The notes below the pieces were generated by a model that saw only the letters and a list, made by a program, of their open reading frames with translations, was not told the origin of the DNA and made no database searches. 64,000 nucleotides of DNA from Pseudomonas chlororaphis subsp. piscium (GTDB lineage Bacteria; Pseudomonadota; Gammaproteobacteria; Pseudomonadales; Pseudomonadaceae). Below, one piece after another: positions 44,842 through 59,288 of this stretch; the stretch's first letter is position 1; each line of letters starts with the position of its first letter. The stretch spans positions 2,046,001 to 2,110,000 of the forward strand of contig NZ_CP027707.1 in assembly GCF_003850345.1 (NCBI RefSeq). The letters run 5' to 3'. The position numbers were made by a program, and so were the translations under genes.

Positions 44842-46146
44842 TTAGCGCTGGTGCACCAGATTGCCCGCGGCATAGGTCTGCGCCACGGTGCGGTCGTCGC
44901 CCAGGGTCATCAGGACGAACAGCGTCTCGGCGATGCTCTTGGACTGTTTCAGGCGATAGCTCAGCAGCGGCGTGGCGTTGTAGTCGAGCACCAGGAAGTC
45001 GGCGTCGGTGCCCGGCTGCAGGGTGCCGATCCGCTCTTCCAGGCGCAGTGCGCGGGCGCCGCCGAGGGTGGCCAGATACAGCGACTTGAACGGGCTCAGG
45101 CGCGCGCCCTGCAGCTGCATGACCTTGTAGGCTTCGTTCAGGGTCTGCAGCAGCGAGAAGCTGGTGCCACCGCCGACGTCGGTACCCAGGCCGACATTCA
45201 GCTTGTGCTTCTCGGCCATCGGCAGGTTGAACAGGCCGCTGCCGAGGAACAGGTTCGAGGTCGGGCAGAAGGCCACGGCCGAACCGGTCTGCGCCAGGCG
45301 CGCGCATTCGTCGTCGCACAGGTGCACGCCGTGGGCGAACACCGAGCGCTCACCCAGCAACTGGTAGTGGTCGTACACATCCAGGTAGCCCTTGCGCTCC
45401 GGGAACAGCTCCTTGACCCATTCGACTTCCTGCAGGTTCTCGCTGATGTGGGTCTGCATGTACAGGTCGGGGTATTCACCGAGCAGTTGCCCGGCCAGGG
45501 TCAGTTGTTCCGGGGTGCTGGTCGGGGCGAAACGCGGCGTCACCGCGTAGTGCAGGCGACCCTTGCCGTGCCAGCGCTCGATCAGCGCCTTGCTTTCCAG
45601 GTAGCTGGATTCGGCGGTGTCGGTCAGGTAGTCGGGAGCGTTGCGGTCCATCATCACCTTGCCGGCGATCATCCGCAGGTCGAGCTTCTCGGCCGCTGCG
45701 AAAAAGGCGTTCACCGATTGCGGGTGCACGCTGCCGAAGACCAGGGCGGTGGTGGTGCCGTTGCGCAGCAGCTCCTTGATGAAAATCTCCGCCACTTCCT
45801 CGGCATGGGCCTGGTCGGCGAACTGGCTTTCACAAGGGAAGGTGTAAGTGTTGAGCCAGTCCAGCAACTGCTCGCCGTAGGCGCCGACCATGCCGGTCTG
45901 CGGCAGGTGGATATGGGTGTCGATAAAGCCTGGGGTGATCAGCGCATCCTGGTAGTGAGTGACCTCGGTATCGGCGGGCAAACTGGCGAGCAATTCGCTG
46001 GCGTGGCCAAGGGCACTGATCTGGCCGTTGTCGACCACCAGCAGGCCATCCTCGAAATACTCGTAGGAGGCTTCGATGCCGACCTCGGCGGGGTCGGCGA
46101 TGCTGTGCAGGATGGCGGCACGGTAGGCTTTGCGAGTCAGAGGCAT
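44842..46146 (-). CDS. guaD: Guanine deaminase
   Basis: A 434-residue amidohydrolase converting guanine to xanthine and ammonia. Metal ligands are visible in GFIDTHIHLPQTGM (HxH), in QTHISENLQEV and HGVHLCDDE, and in the Asp of GTDVGGGTSFS. It is the last gene of the minus-strand xdhA-xdhB-xdhC-guaD group, 24 bases after xdhC, feeding its product to xanthine dehydrogenase. Confidence 0.95.
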   Translation of the reverse strand: MPLTRKAYRAAILHSIADPAEVGIEASYEYFEDGLLVVDNGQISALGHASELLASLPADTEVTHYQDALITPGFIDTHIHLPQTGMVGAYGEQLLDWLNTYTFPCESQFADQAHAEEVAEIFIKELLRNGTTTALVFGSVHPQSVNAFFAAAEKLDLRMIAGKVMMDRNAPDYLTDTAESSYLESKALIERWHGKGRLHYAVTPRFAPTSTPEQLTLAGQLLGEYPDLYMQTHISENLQEVEWVKELFPERKGYLDVYDHYQLLGERSVFAHGVHLCDDECARLAQTGSAVAFCPTSNLFLGSGLFNLPMAEKHKLNVGLGTDVGGGTSFSLLQTLNEAYKVMQLQGARLSPFKSLYLATLGGARALRLEERIGTLQPGTDADFLVLDYNATPLLSYRLKQSKSIAETLFVLMTLGDDRTVAQTYAAGNLVHQR

Positions 46147-46170
46147 GAGGCAGTCTCGGTTCGTGGCTTT

Positions 46171-47013
46171 TTAATGGGCGGCATGGCTGCGGCGCGAGGC
46201 CGGCAGCAGTTTGGCAATGGGTTCGGCGCGGACGCTGTGCTGGCCGAAATTGGCGTTATAGGTGGCGATGATTTCGCCGGCGATGGAGATGGCGATTTCC
46301 ACAGGCAGCTTGCCTTTGACTTCGCCCAGCCCCATCGGGCAGCGCATGCGTTGCAGCAGGCTGTTGTCGAAGCCGCGTTCGCGCAGGCGGTGTTCGAACT
46401 TCACCCGTTTGGTTTTCGAGCCGATCAGGCCGAAGTAGGCGAAGTCGTTGCGCTTGAGAATCGCGGCGGTGAGCTCCAGGTCGAGCTGGTGATTATGGGT
46501 CATGACGATGCAGTAGCTGCCGGCGGGCAGGTCGTCGATTTCATCGACGGGCTCTTCGCTGACGATCTTGCGCACGCCCTGGGGGATCTGTTCGGGGAAC
46601 TCCTGTTCCCGCGAGTCGATCCAGCGCACCTTGCACGGCAGGCTGGCCAGCAGCGGCACCAGGGCGCGGCCGACATGGCCGGCGCCGAACACCGCAATCT
46701 GCGCCTGGACCTGGCCCATGGGTTCGAACAGCAACACCGTCACGCCGCCGCAGCACTGGCCGAGGCTGGCGCCCAGGCTGAAGCGCTCCAGATGGGTGTC
46801 CTGCTTGCCGCTGGCGAGCATCTCGCGGGCGATCTGCATGGCCTTGTATTCCAGGTGGCCGCCGCCGATGGTGTCGAAACTCTGGGTGGCGCTGATGACC
46901 ATTTTCGAGCCGGCATTGCGTGGCGTCGAACCCAGCTCTTCGATGATGGTCACCAGCACGCAGGGTTCACCGCGGGTTTGCAGGTCGGCGAGGGCGCTGA
47001 TCCAGTTGTACAT
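46171..47013 (-). CDS. xdhC: Xanthine dehydrogenase accessory protein XdhC
   Basis: A 280-residue XdhC/CoxI-family protein that delivers and sulfurates the molybdenum cofactor of xanthine dehydrogenase. The conserved EELGSTPRNAGSKMVIS is near the N-terminus, and the Rossmann part has YFGLIGSKTKRVKF. It is separated from xdhB by 115 bases containing a REP pair, the only large gap in this gene set. Confidence 0.93.
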   Translation of the reverse strand: MYNWISALADLQTRGEPCVLVTIIEELGSTPRNAGSKMVISATQSFDTIGGGHLEYKAMQIAREMLASGKQDTHLERFSLGASLGQCCGGVTVLLFEPMGQVQAQIAVFGAGHVGRALVPLLASLPCKVRWIDSREQEFPEQIPQGVRKIVSEEPVDEIDDLPAGSYCIVMTHNHQLDLELTAAILKRNDFAYFGLIGSKTKRVKFEHRLRERGFDNSLLQRMRCPMGLGEVKGKLPVEIAISIAGEIIATYNANFGQHSVRAEPIAKLLPASRRSHAAH

Positions 47014-47049
47014 GTTTCACCTCAACATCGCTGTTGTCTGTTCGGCCGT

Positions 47050-47115
47050 CATCGCGGGCAAGCCTCACTCCCACATATCTGCACGGGTCTGTAGGAGCGA
47101 GGCTTGCCCGCGATG
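47050..47115. repeat. REP-type inverted repeat pair between xdhB and xdhC
   Basis: ATCGCGGGCAAGCCTCACTC on the left faces GAGCGAGGCTTGCCCGCGAT on the right, with a few changes in the left arm. It is of the GGCTTGCCC class and lies within an operon. Confidence 0.88.
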
Positions 47116-47128
47116 GGCGCACCTCGTT

Positions 47129-49520
47129 CTAGAGCGGCGCCAGTTCAGACTCGGCCTCGACGGCCTTGGTCACCTTCAGCTGGCGCATCTGCTCGCAGCC
47201 CCACAACACCCGCTCCGGCGTGGCTGGCGCGTCGATCCTTGGCTGGTGCCGGTAATCGCCAAGGCTGGCCACGGCGTCCTTGATCGCGCACCAGACGGCG
47301 ATGCCGAGCATGAACGGCGGCTCGCCCACGGCCTTGGAGTGGAACACCGTGTCTTCCGGATTCTTGCGGTTTTCCACCAGCTTGACCCGCAGGTCCAGCG
47401 GCATGTCGGCCACCGCGGGAATCTTGTAGCTGGCCGGGCCGTTGGTCATCAGCTTGCCCTTGGCGTTCCACACCAGTTCTTCCATGGTCAGCCAGCCCAT
47501 GCCCTGGATAAAGCCGCCTTCCACCTGGCCGATGTCGATGGCCGGGTTCAGCGAGGCGCCGACGTCATGCAGGATGTCGGTGCGCAGCATCTTGTACTCG
47601 CCGGTCAGGGTGTCGACTATCACCTCGGCGCAGGCGGCGCCGTAGGCGTAGTAGTAGAACGGCCGGCCACGGGCCTGGGCACGGTCGTAGTAGATTTTTG
47701 GGGTCTTGTAGAAGCCGGTGCTGGACAGCGAGACCTGGGCGAAATAGGCCTGCTGGATCAGTTCCTCGAAACTCAGGATCTGGTCGCGGACCCGCACATG
47801 GCCGTTGTGGAATTCCACATCTTCCTCGCTGACCTTGTACTGCCGGGCGGCAAACTCCACCAGGCGTTTCTTGATGATTTCCGCTGCGTTCTGCGCAGCC
47901 TTGCCGTTCAGGTCGGCACCGCTGGAAGCGGCGGTCGGCGAGGTGTTGGGCACCTTGTCGGTGTTGGTCGCGGTGATCTGCACCCGATCGATTTCCACCT
48001 GGAACACCTCGGCCACTACCTGCGCCACCTTGGTGTTCAGGCCCTGGCCCATTTCCGTGCCACCGTGGTTGAGGTGGATGCTGCCGTCGGTGTAGACGTG
48101 CACCAGCGCGCCGGCCTGGTTGAGGAAGCTGGCAGTGAAGGAAATGCCGAATTTCACCGGGGTCAGCGCCAGGCCCTTTTTCAGGATCGGGCTGTTGGCG
48201 TTGTAGCGGCGAATCGTTTCGCGGCGCTCGGCGTACTGGCTGCTGGCTTCCAGTTCGGCGGTCATTTCTTCGAGCATGTTGTGCTCGACGGTCTGGTAGT
48301 AGTGGGTGATGTTGCGTTCGGTCTTGCCGTAGTAGTTGGCCTTGCGCACGGCCAGCGGGTCGAGGGCGAGATGGCGGGCGATGGCGTCCATCACTTCCTC
48401 GATGGCGACCATGCCTTGCGGGCCACCGAAGCCGCGGTAGGCGGTGTTCGACGCGGTGTTGGTCTTGCAGCGATGGCCGTTGATGGTGGCGTCGCCCAGG
48501 TAGTACGAGTTGTCGGCGTGGAACATCGCCCGGTCGACGATCGAGGCCGACAGGTCCGGCGAGCAACCGCAGTTGCCGGCCAGCTCCAGCTGGATGCCAT
48601 GCAGGCGCCCGGTGCTGTCGAAGCCGACGTCGTACTCGATATAGAAGGGGTGGCGTTTGCCGGTCATCAGCATGTCTTCGACCCGCGGCAGGCGCATCTT
48701 GGTCGGCTGGCCGGTGAGGTGCGCGATCACCGCGCACAGGCATGCCGGGCTGGCGGCCTGGGTTTCCTTGCCGCCGAAACCACCGCCCATGCGGCGCATG
48801 TCGACTACGATCTTGTTCATCGACACGTCCAGCACCTCGGCCACCAGCTTCTGCACTTCGGTGGGGTTCTGGGTCGAGCAGTAGACGATCATGCCGCCGT
48901 CTTCGGTGGGCATCACCGAGGAGATCTGGGTCTCCAGGTAGAAGTGTTCCTGGCCGCCGATGTGCAGGGTGCCCTGGATACGATGCTCGGCGCTGGCCAG
49001 GGCCTTGGCCGAGTCACCGCGCTGGTGAGTGTGGCTGTCGAGGACGAAGTGGCGCTTGCGCAGGGCTTCGACCACGTCCAGCACCGGCTCCAGGTCCTCG
49101 TATTCGATGACCGCGGCCATGGCCGCCTTGCGCGCGGTTTCCAGGTCGCGGGCGGCCACGGCCAGCACCGGCTGACCGACGAACTGCACATCGTCGATGG
49201 CCAGCAGCGGGTCGCCGGGCAGCAGCGGGCCGATGTCTTTCAGCCCCGGGATGTCCTTGTGAGTGATGACGATGCGCACGCCGTCGAAGGCGTAGCAGGG
49301 CGCGGTGTCGATGCTGAGGATCTTCGCGTGGGCCCGGTCCGAGAGGCGCGCATACACATGCAACTGGTTGGGGAATTCCAGCCGGTCATCGATGTACACC
49401 GCTTCGCCGGACACGTGCTTGACGGCGCTGTCGTGCTTGACGCTGCGTCCGACGCCGGTGGCCAGGTCCTGCTGAAACAGGGCGCTCAGTTCGGCTTGGG
49501 TCTTCTCGACTTTGTGATGA

Positions 49521-49528
<8 letters not shown>
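47129..49528 (-). CDS. xdhB: Xanthine dehydrogenase molybdenum-binding subunit XdhB
   Basis: A 799-residue molybdopterin subunit oxidising hypoxanthine and xanthine to urate. The conserved MGGGFGGKETQAA and NTAYRGFGGPQGM (Arg of the substrate pocket) are present, as is the C-terminal catalytic-Glu region KAVGEPPFMLG. It starts eight bases inside xdhA, so the two subunits are translationally coupled. Confidence 0.95.
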
Positions 49529-50975
<1,447 letters not shown>

Positions 50976-51032
50976 GGAAGGCCTCGCAGACTCATTATTG
51001 TTGTTAACCGACTGGGGCCGAATTTAGTCATG

Positions 51033-51078
51033 TCTGACTTTTCGGTCAATGAATTTCTGACTTAAGGGTCAGGAAATT
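51033..51078. promoter_or_regulatory. Tandem 23-bp direct repeat upstream of xdhA (candidate operator)
   Basis: Two adjacent 23-base units, 51033-51055 and 51056-51078, share 17 of 23 positions and begin TCTGACTT, continue with GGTCA and end AATT. Each unit contains an inverted TGAC...GTCA. The pair lies between the divergent xdhA and GntR genes, a typical position for a regulator binding site. Confidence 0.55.
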
Positions 51079-51243
51079 GCTTTTTGCCGATCAACAAGCG
51101 CTTTCAAACAGTATTGACCCTCCCGGGCCGCAGTGCTTTTTGCTTATTCCGTGCCAAATTCAGGCTCTTGGGCACTCCGCGATGAGGTAGCAATTGCGCT
51201 ACACTGCGCCGCTTGTACCGATCTAAGAGTTTGAAGGAAAACC

Positions 51244-51903
51244 ATGACGTTCAAGGCGCCGGACAGCCTCGCCGAGCAAATCGCTCACCACCTCGCCGAA
51301 CGCATCATTCGCGGCGAGCTCAAGCCTGGGGAGCGGATTCAGGAACAGAAGGTCACGCTGGCCCTCAACGTCAGCCGCGGCTCGGTCCGCGAGGCCCTGC
51401 TGATCCTCGAGCGCCGTCACCTGATCGCGATCCTGCCGCGTCGCGGCGCCCATGTGACCGAACTCACCCCGCACAAGGTGCAGAGCCTGTGCACCCTGAT
51501 GAGCGAGCTGTACATCCTGCTGGGCAACTCGGTGGCCAACGGCTGGGAACTGCAGGCCGACATGGCGCCATTCCTGCAGATCCAGCAACGGCTGATCGCC
51601 GCCTACGAGCGCCAGGACATCCGCAGCTTCGTCGAAGACAGCTTCAACGTGATGCGCGCCGCCTATCCGTTTGCCGACAACCCGTACCTGCAGGAAACCG
51701 TCGAGAACCTGCAGCCGGCGATGAGCCGTGCCTATTTCCTGGCCTTGGAGCAGCGCAAGGCGGAAATGAGCGAATTCCTCGACCTGTTCGAGCAACTGCT
51801 GGCCGCCGTGCTGGCCCGTGACCTGCCGACCATCCGCCTGGTGCTGACGGCCTATGCCCGGCGCAGTTGCGATCTGGTAGTCGCTGCCTTGACGGTTGCC
51901 TGA
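51244..51903 (+). CDS. GntR-family transcriptional regulator upstream of smc
   Basis: A 219-residue regulator. The winged helix (about residues 5-70) contains LALNVSRGSVREALLILERRH, followed by a helical FCD-like effector domain. It starts at 51244 after GAAGGA. It is divergent from the xdh operon and ends two bases before the smc start, so it may serve purine catabolism while being co-transcribed with smc. The same GntR-smc order occurs in P. aeruginosa. Confidence 0.88.
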   Translation: MTFKAPDSLAEQIAHHLAERIIRGELKPGERIQEQKVTLALNVSRGSVREALLILERRHLIAILPRRGAHVTELTPHKVQSLCTLMSELYILLGNSVANGWELQADMAPFLQIQQRLIAAYERQDIRSFVEDSFNVMRAAYPFADNPYLQETVENLQPAMSRAYFLALEQRKAEMSEFLDLFEQLLAAVLARDLPTIRLVLTAYARRSCDLVVAALTVA

Positions 51904-51905
51904 GC

Positions 51906-54900
51906 GTGCGGCTCAAGTGCATCAAGCTGGCGGGGTTCAAATCCTTCGTCGACCCGACCACGGTGAACTTCCCCAGTAACATGGCGGCGGTGGTCGGGCC
52001 CAATGGTTGCGGCAAGTCGAACATCATCGACGCCGTGCGTTGGGTGATGGGCGAGAGCTCGGCCAAGAACCTGCGCGGCGAGTCGATGACCGACGTCATC
52101 TTCAACGGCTCCACCAGCCGCAAGCCGGTAAGCCAGGCCAGCATCGAGCTGGTCTTCGACAACTCCGACGGCACCCTGATCGGCGAGTACGCGGCCTACG
52201 CGGAAATCTCCATCCGCCGCAAGGTTACCCGCGACAGCCAGAACAGCTATTTCCTCAACGGCACCAAGTGCCGCCGTCGCGACATTACCGATATCTTCCT
52301 CGGTACCGGCCTGGGGCCACGCAGCTACTCGATCATCGAGCAGGGCATGATCTCCAAGCTGATCGAAGCCAAGCCGGAAGACCTGCGCAACTTCATCGAA
52401 GAAGCGGCGGGGATTTCCAAGTACAAGGAGCGCCGCCGGGAAACCGAAAACCGCATCCGCCGTACTCACGAAAACCTGGCGCGCCTGACCGACCTGCGCG
52501 AAGAGCTGGAGCGCCAGCTCGAACGCCTGCATCGCCAGGCCCAGGCTGCCGAGAAGTACCAGGAATACAAAGCCGAGGAGCGTCAGCTCAAGGCCCAGCT
52601 GTCGGCACTGCGCTGGCAGGAGCTTAACGAGCAGGTCGGGCAGCGCGAATCGATCATCGGCAACCAGGAAGTCGGCTTCGAAGCCCTGGTGGCGGAGCAA
52701 CGCAATGCCGATGCTGCTATCGAGCGCTTGCGTGACGGGCACCATGAACTGTCCGAGCGCTTCAATCTGGTGCAGGGGCGCTTCTATTCGGTCGGCGGCG
52801 ATATCGCCCGGGTCGAGCAGAGCATCCAGCACGGCCAACAGCGTTTGCGCCAGTTGCAGGACGACCTGCGCGAGGCCGAGCGCGCGCGCCTGGAAACCGA
52901 ATCCCACCTGGGTCACGACCGTACCTTGCTTGCCACCCTCGGCGAAGAGCTGGAAATGCTCGAGCCCGAGCAGGAAGTCAGCAGCGCCGCCGCCGAAGAG
53001 GCTGCCGCGGCCCTGGAAGAAGCCGAAACCACCATGCACGGCTGGCAGGAGCAGTGGGACGGATTCAACCTCAAGTCCGCCGAGCCGCGGCGCCAGGCCG
53101 AGGTGCAGCAGTCGCGTATCCAGCAGCTCGAAGGCAGCATGGAGCGTCTGGGCGAGCGCCAGCGGCGTCTGGTGGAGGAGCGTGCGTTGCTGGCCGCCGA
53201 TCCGGAAGACGCGGCAATCCTCGAACTCAACGAACAACTCGCGGCCAGCGAAGCGACCCTGGAAGACTTGCAGGCCAGCGAAGACGGTCAGGTCGAACGC
53301 CTGGAACAGTTGCGTCAGGAGCTGCATCAGGCGACTCAGGCCCAGCAGCAGGCCCAGGGCGAACTACAGCGTCTCAATGGTCGCCTGGCTTCGCTGGAGG
53401 CCTTGCAGCAGGCGGCGCTCAATCCGGGGACCGGCGCGGCGGAGTGGCTGCGCGAGCAACAGCTGGCCGAGCGTCCGCGTCTGGCCGAAGGCTTGAAGGT
53501 CGAGGCGGGTTGGGAGCTGGCGGTGGAAACCGTGCTCGGCGCCGACCTGCAAGCGGTGCTGGTCGACGACTTTGCCGGGTTCGACCTGGCCGGGTTCGAG
53601 CAGGGCGACCTGCGCCTGCTCCAGCTGGCGGGCGAGGGCGCGCGGATACCCGGCAGCCTGTTGGACAAGGTCGATGCCCAGGTCGATCTGGCGCCCTGGC
53701 TGGGCCAGGTCAAGCCGGTGGAAAGCCTTGAGCAGGCCCTGGCTCTGCGTGGCCAATTGGCGGCCGGTGAGAGCCTGATCAGCCGCGACGGTTTCTGGGT
53801 CGGCCGGCATTTTCTGCGGGTGCGTCGTGCCAGCGAAGCGGAAAGCGGCATGCTCGCGCGCAACCAGGAAATCGAGCAGCTGAGCCAGGAGCGCGACGAG
53901 CGCGAAGCCAGCGTGGAAGACCTGGAAACCCACTTGCAGAACCTGCGTGCCCAGCAGCGGCAGCAGGAGAACGGTCGCGAACACCTGCGCCGCCTGCTGC
54001 AGGACGAGGCTCGTCAGCAGGGTGAATTGAAAGCCAAGCTTTCCGCCGGCAAGGCCAAGGCCGAGCAACTGGCCCTGCGCCGTACCCGCCTGGATGAAGA
54101 AGTGGCGGAGCTGGGCGAGCAGCGCGCCGTGGAACACGAGCAGGTGGGCGAAGCCCGTCTGCAACTGCAGGAAGCCCTCGACAGCATGGCCCTGGACACC
54201 GAGCAGCGCGAATTGCTGCTGGCCCAGCGCGACAGTTTGCGCGAGCGCCTGGACCGGGTGCGCCAGGAGGCGCGCCAGCACAAGGATCACGCTCACCAGT
54301 TGGCGGTACGCCTGGGTTCGCTCAAGGCCCAGCACGACTCCACCCGTCAGGCCCTGGAACGCCTGGAGCTGCAATCGGAGCGTCTGACGGAGAAGCGCGA
54401 ACAGCTCAGCCTGAACCTGGAGGAGGGCGCCGCACCGCTGGAAGAGCTGCGCCTGAAGCTCGAGGAATTGCTGGAAAAACGCATGACCGTCGACGTCGAG
54501 CTCAAGAGCGCGCAGATCGCCATGGAAGATGCCGACCGCGAATTGCGCGACGCGGAAAAACGTCGGACCCAGGCCGAGCAGCAATCGCAATTGATCCGTG
54601 GCCAGCTCGAACAGCAGCGTATGGAGTGGCAGGCCTTGAGCGTGCGCCGCAAGACCTTGCAGGACCAATTGCTGGAAGACGGCTACGACTTGCAGGGCGT
54701 GCTCGCCACGCTGACCGAACAGGCCAGCGAGAAAGAAGCCGAGGAAGAACTCGAGCGGATTGCCGCGCGCATTCAGCGCCTGGGGGCGATCAACCTCGCG
54801 GCCATCGATGAGTACCAGCAGCAGTCCGAGCGCAAGCGTTATCTGGATGCCCAGGACGCCGATCTGGTGGAAGCCCTGGAAACCCTGGAAAACGTGATTC

Positions 54901-55394
54901 GCAAGATCGACAAGGAAACCCGTAATCGTTTCAAGGATACCTTTGATCAGATTAACGGCGGTTTACAGGCGCTCTTTCCAAAAGTTTTCGGTGGCGGCAG
55001 CGCTTATTTGGAACTGACGGGCGAAGATCTACTCGATACAGGGGTAACGATCATGGCGCGTCCGCCAGGGAAGAAGAACAGCACCATTCATTTGTTGTCC
55101 GGTGGTGAGAAAGCATTGACGGCCCTGGCGCTGGTATTTGCCATCTTCAAGTTGAACCCGGCGCCGTTCTGCATGCTCGACGAAGTTGACGCCCCGCTGG
55201 ATGACGCTAACGTTGGACGCTACGCAAGGCTGGTTAAAGAGATGTCGCAGACGGTGCAGTTCATCTATATCACCCACAACAAGATCGCCATGGAAATGGC
55301 CGATCAATTGATGGGCGTGACGATGCACGAGCCCGGCTGTTCGCGCCTGGTAGCGGTGGATGTCGAGGAGGCGATGGCGATGGTGGACGCCTGA
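51906..55394 (+). CDS. smc: Chromosome segregation protein SMC
   Basis: A 1162-residue condensin ATPase. The Walker A GPNGCGKS is at residues 31-38. A long coiled coil is interrupted by a hinge (about 510-640). The C-terminal ABC signature LSGGEK is at about 1064-1069, followed by the Walker B region FCMLDEVDAPLDDANV. The GTG start at 51906 gives VRLKCIKLAGFKSF; the longer frame from 51867 overlaps the GntR gene. It compacts and helps segregate the chromosome together with ScpA and ScpB, which are not encoded here. Confidence 0.95.
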   Translation: MRLKCIKLAGFKSFVDPTTVNFPSNMAAVVGPNGCGKSNIIDAVRWVMGESSAKNLRGESMTDVIFNGSTSRKPVSQASIELVFDNSDGTLIGEYAAYAEISIRRKVTRDSQNSYFLNGTKCRRRDITDIFLGTGLGPRSYSIIEQGMISKLIEAKPEDLRNFIEEAAGISKYKERRRETENRIRRTHENLARLTDLREELERQLERLHRQAQAAEKYQEYKAEERQLKAQLSALRWQELNEQVGQRESIIGNQEVGFEALVAEQRNADAAIERLRDGHHELSERFNLVQGRFYSVGGDIARVEQSIQHGQQRLRQLQDDLREAERARLETESHLGHDRTLLATLGEELEMLEPEQEVSSAAAEEAAAALEEAETTMHGWQEQWDGFNLKSAEPRRQAEVQQSRIQQLEGSMERLGERQRRLVEERALLAADPEDAAILELNEQLAASEATLEDLQASEDGQVERLEQLRQELHQATQAQQQAQGELQRLNGRLASLEALQQAALNPGTGAAEWLREQQLAERPRLAEGLKVEAGWELAVETVLGADLQAVLVDDFAGFDLAGFEQGDLRLLQLAGEGARIPGSLLDKVDAQVDLAPWLGQVKPVESLEQALALRGQLAAGESLISRDGFWVGRHFLRVRRASEAESGMLARNQEIEQLSQERDEREASVEDLETHLQNLRAQQRQQENGREHLRRLLQDEARQQGELKAKLSAGKAKAEQLALRRTRLDEEVAELGEQRAVEHEQVGEARLQLQEALDSMALDTEQRELLLAQRDSLRERLDRVRQEARQHKDHAHQLAVRLGSLKAQHDSTRQALERLELQSERLTEKREQLSLNLEEGAAPLEELRLKLEELLEKRMTVDVELKSAQIAMEDADRELRDAEKRRTQAEQQSQLIRGQLEQQRMEWQALSVRRKTLQDQLLEDGYDLQGVLATLTEQASEKEAEEELERIAARIQRLGAINLAAIDEYQQQSERKRYLDAQDADLVEALETLENVIRKIDKETRNRFKDTFDQINGGLQALFPKVFGGGSAYLELTGEDLLDTGVTIMARPPGKKNSTIHLLSGGEKALTALALVFAIFKLNPAPFCMLDEVDAPLDDANVGRYARLVKEMSQTVQFIYITHNKIAMEMADQLMGVTMHEPGCSRLVAVDVEEAMAMVDA

Positions 55395-55655
55395 TATCCG
55401 GGCGACCAAAGCCGGTATGTAAGTGACAAGTAAGAGGTTTTTACCTGTGCCGAGTACTGGCTGATCGACATATTGAATGAAGCCGTTGCGACAGACGGTG
55501 TAAAGTTGTCTTTGGTCGTGCTAGTTTAATGTCAATTTTTCCTATACGTGGGCAAAACGCCAGTCAGAACATAGAGTTGGCGCCACGTTTTAAAGCGGTT
55601 TGCAGTTTGCTAAACCTCTTATTTTTCAGCATTTTTCATAGAGGCACGGGATTAC

Positions 55656-56504
55656 ATGGAAATCGGTCTGCGCGAGTGGCTGATCGTCATCGGCATCATT
55701 GTCATTGCCGGTATTCTTTTTGATGGCTGGCGCCGTATGCGCGGCGGCAAAGGAAAGTTGAAATTCCGTCTGGATCGTAGCCTGTCCAACCTGCCGGACG
55801 ACGACAGCAGTGCCGAACTGCTGGGCCCGCCCCGCGTGCTGGATACCCATAAGGAACCGCAACTCGATGAGCACGACCTGCCGTCGATGAGCGCGCCAGT
55901 GCGCGAGCCGCGTGAATCCGGTTCCAAGCGTGGCAAGCGTGCCAGCGAGCCACAGCAGGGCGACCTGAACCTCAACCTGGATCTGGACGGCGGCCCGAGC
56001 TTCAGCAGCCGTGACGACGACTTCCCGGATGAAACCAAGGCTTCCGGTTACGCCGACAAGGACCAGCCGCAAGCCGAAGAAGTGCTGGTGATCAGCGTGA
56101 TCTGCCGTGACTCCGGCGGCTTCAAGGGCCCGGCGCTGTTGCAGAACATCCTGGAAAGCGGCCTGCGTTTTGGCGAGATGGATATTTTCCACCGTCACGA
56201 AAGCATGGCCGGCAATGGCGAAGTACTGTTCTCCATGGCCAACGCGGTCAAGCCAGGCGTGTTCGACCTGGACGACATCGACCACTTCAGCACCCCGGCC
56301 GTGAGCTTCTTCCTCGGCCTGCCAGGCCCGCGTCATCCGAAGCAGGCTTTCGACGTGATGGTGGCCGCGGCGCGCAAGCTGTCCCAGGAACTGAACGGCG
56401 AACTGAAGGACGACCAGCGCAGCGTGCTGACCGCCCAGACCATCGAACACTACCGTCAGCGCATCGTCGAATTCGAGCGTCGCGCCCTGACCCAGAAGCG
56501 CTGA
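55656..56504 (+). CDS. zipA: Cell division protein ZipA
   Basis: A 282-residue divisome protein. An N-terminal membrane anchor (about 5-24, [18 protein letters not shown]) is followed by a charged, flexible linker and a C-terminal FtsZ-binding domain (from about residue 140, [17 protein letters not shown]). It tethers FtsZ to the inner membrane. It lies between smc and ligA, as in P. aeruginosa. Confidence 0.95.
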   Translation: MEIGLREWLIVIGIIVIAGILFDGWRRMRGGKGKLKFRLDRSLSNLPDDDSSAELLGPPRVLDTHKEPQLDEHDLPSMSAPVREPRESGSKRGKRASEPQQGDLNLNLDLDGGPSFSSRDDDFPDETKASGYADKDQPQAEEVLVISVICRDSGGFKGPALLQNILESGLRFGEMDIFHRHESMAGNGEVLFSMANAVKPGVFDLDDIDHFSTPAVSFFLGLPGPRHPKQAFDVMVAAARKLSQELNGELKDDQRSVLTAQTIEHYRQRIVEFERRALTQKR

Positions 56505-56508
56505 GCGC

Positions 56509-56562
56509 TTCGCGAGCCAGCCGCTCCGGCATAACCCTTGGCCTGCCGGAGCAGGCTCGCGA
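56509..56562. repeat. REP-like inverted repeat after zipA
   Basis: CGCGAGCCAGCCGCTCCGGC on the left pairs with GCCGGAGCAGGCTCGCG on the right. The sequence differs from the two main repeat classes of the window but has the same hairpin design. Confidence 0.6.
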
Positions 56563-56592
56563 CAGGGTCGCAAGACCCTCCAGACAAATATT

Positions 56593-56619
56593 GAGCAGCC
56601 TAGGCTGCTCTTTTGCTTT
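56593..56619 (+). terminator. Intrinsic terminator between zipA and ligA
   Basis: GAGCAGCC-TA-GGCTGCTC is a perfect palindrome followed by TTTTGCTTTTT. It ends 13 bases before the ligA ATG, so it could also attenuate transcription into ligA. Confidence 0.75.
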
Positions 56620-56623
56620 TTGA

Positions 56624-58999
<2,376 letters not shown>

Positions 59000-59002
59000 C
59001 CC

Positions 59003-59103
59003 TGTAGCCGCTGCCGAAGGCTGCGCAAGGTCCGCAGGACCTTCTGCGCCTGGCGGCGCAACGCCTGCTACGCGGTCGATCGCAGCCTGCGGCAGCGGCT
59101 ACA
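59003..59103. repeat. Long inverted repeat element (GTAGCCGCTGCC class)
   Basis: TGTAGCCGCTGCCGAAGGCT on the left faces AGCCTGCGGCAGCGGCTACA on the right, with the inner hairpin AGGTCCGCAGGACCTT. It begins directly after the ligA stop codon. Confidence 0.88.
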
Positions 59104-59119
59104 TGGAATCGCATTCCTC

Positions 59120-59206
59120 TGTAGGAGCGAGCTTGCTCGCGAAAAATCTCCCGGCTTGCACAGCAGGCGGCAGGGAAATCGCTTCGCGAGCAAGCTCGCT
59201 CCTACA
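59120..59206. repeat. REP-type inverted repeat pair (AGCTTGCTC class)
   Basis: Two 24-base arms, 59120-59143 and 59183-59206, are exact reverse complements, with core TGTAGGAGCGAGCTTGCTCG. It lies directly beside the other-class element at 59003-59103, so two repeat families sit in tandem after ligA. Confidence 0.92.
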
Positions 59207-59288
59207 GAAAAGCGGATCACCATCTAGGCGATGGAACAATAGTCCCGTCCCCATGATCTAGTCTTGGCAAGCCCAGGGAGAGATCGCC

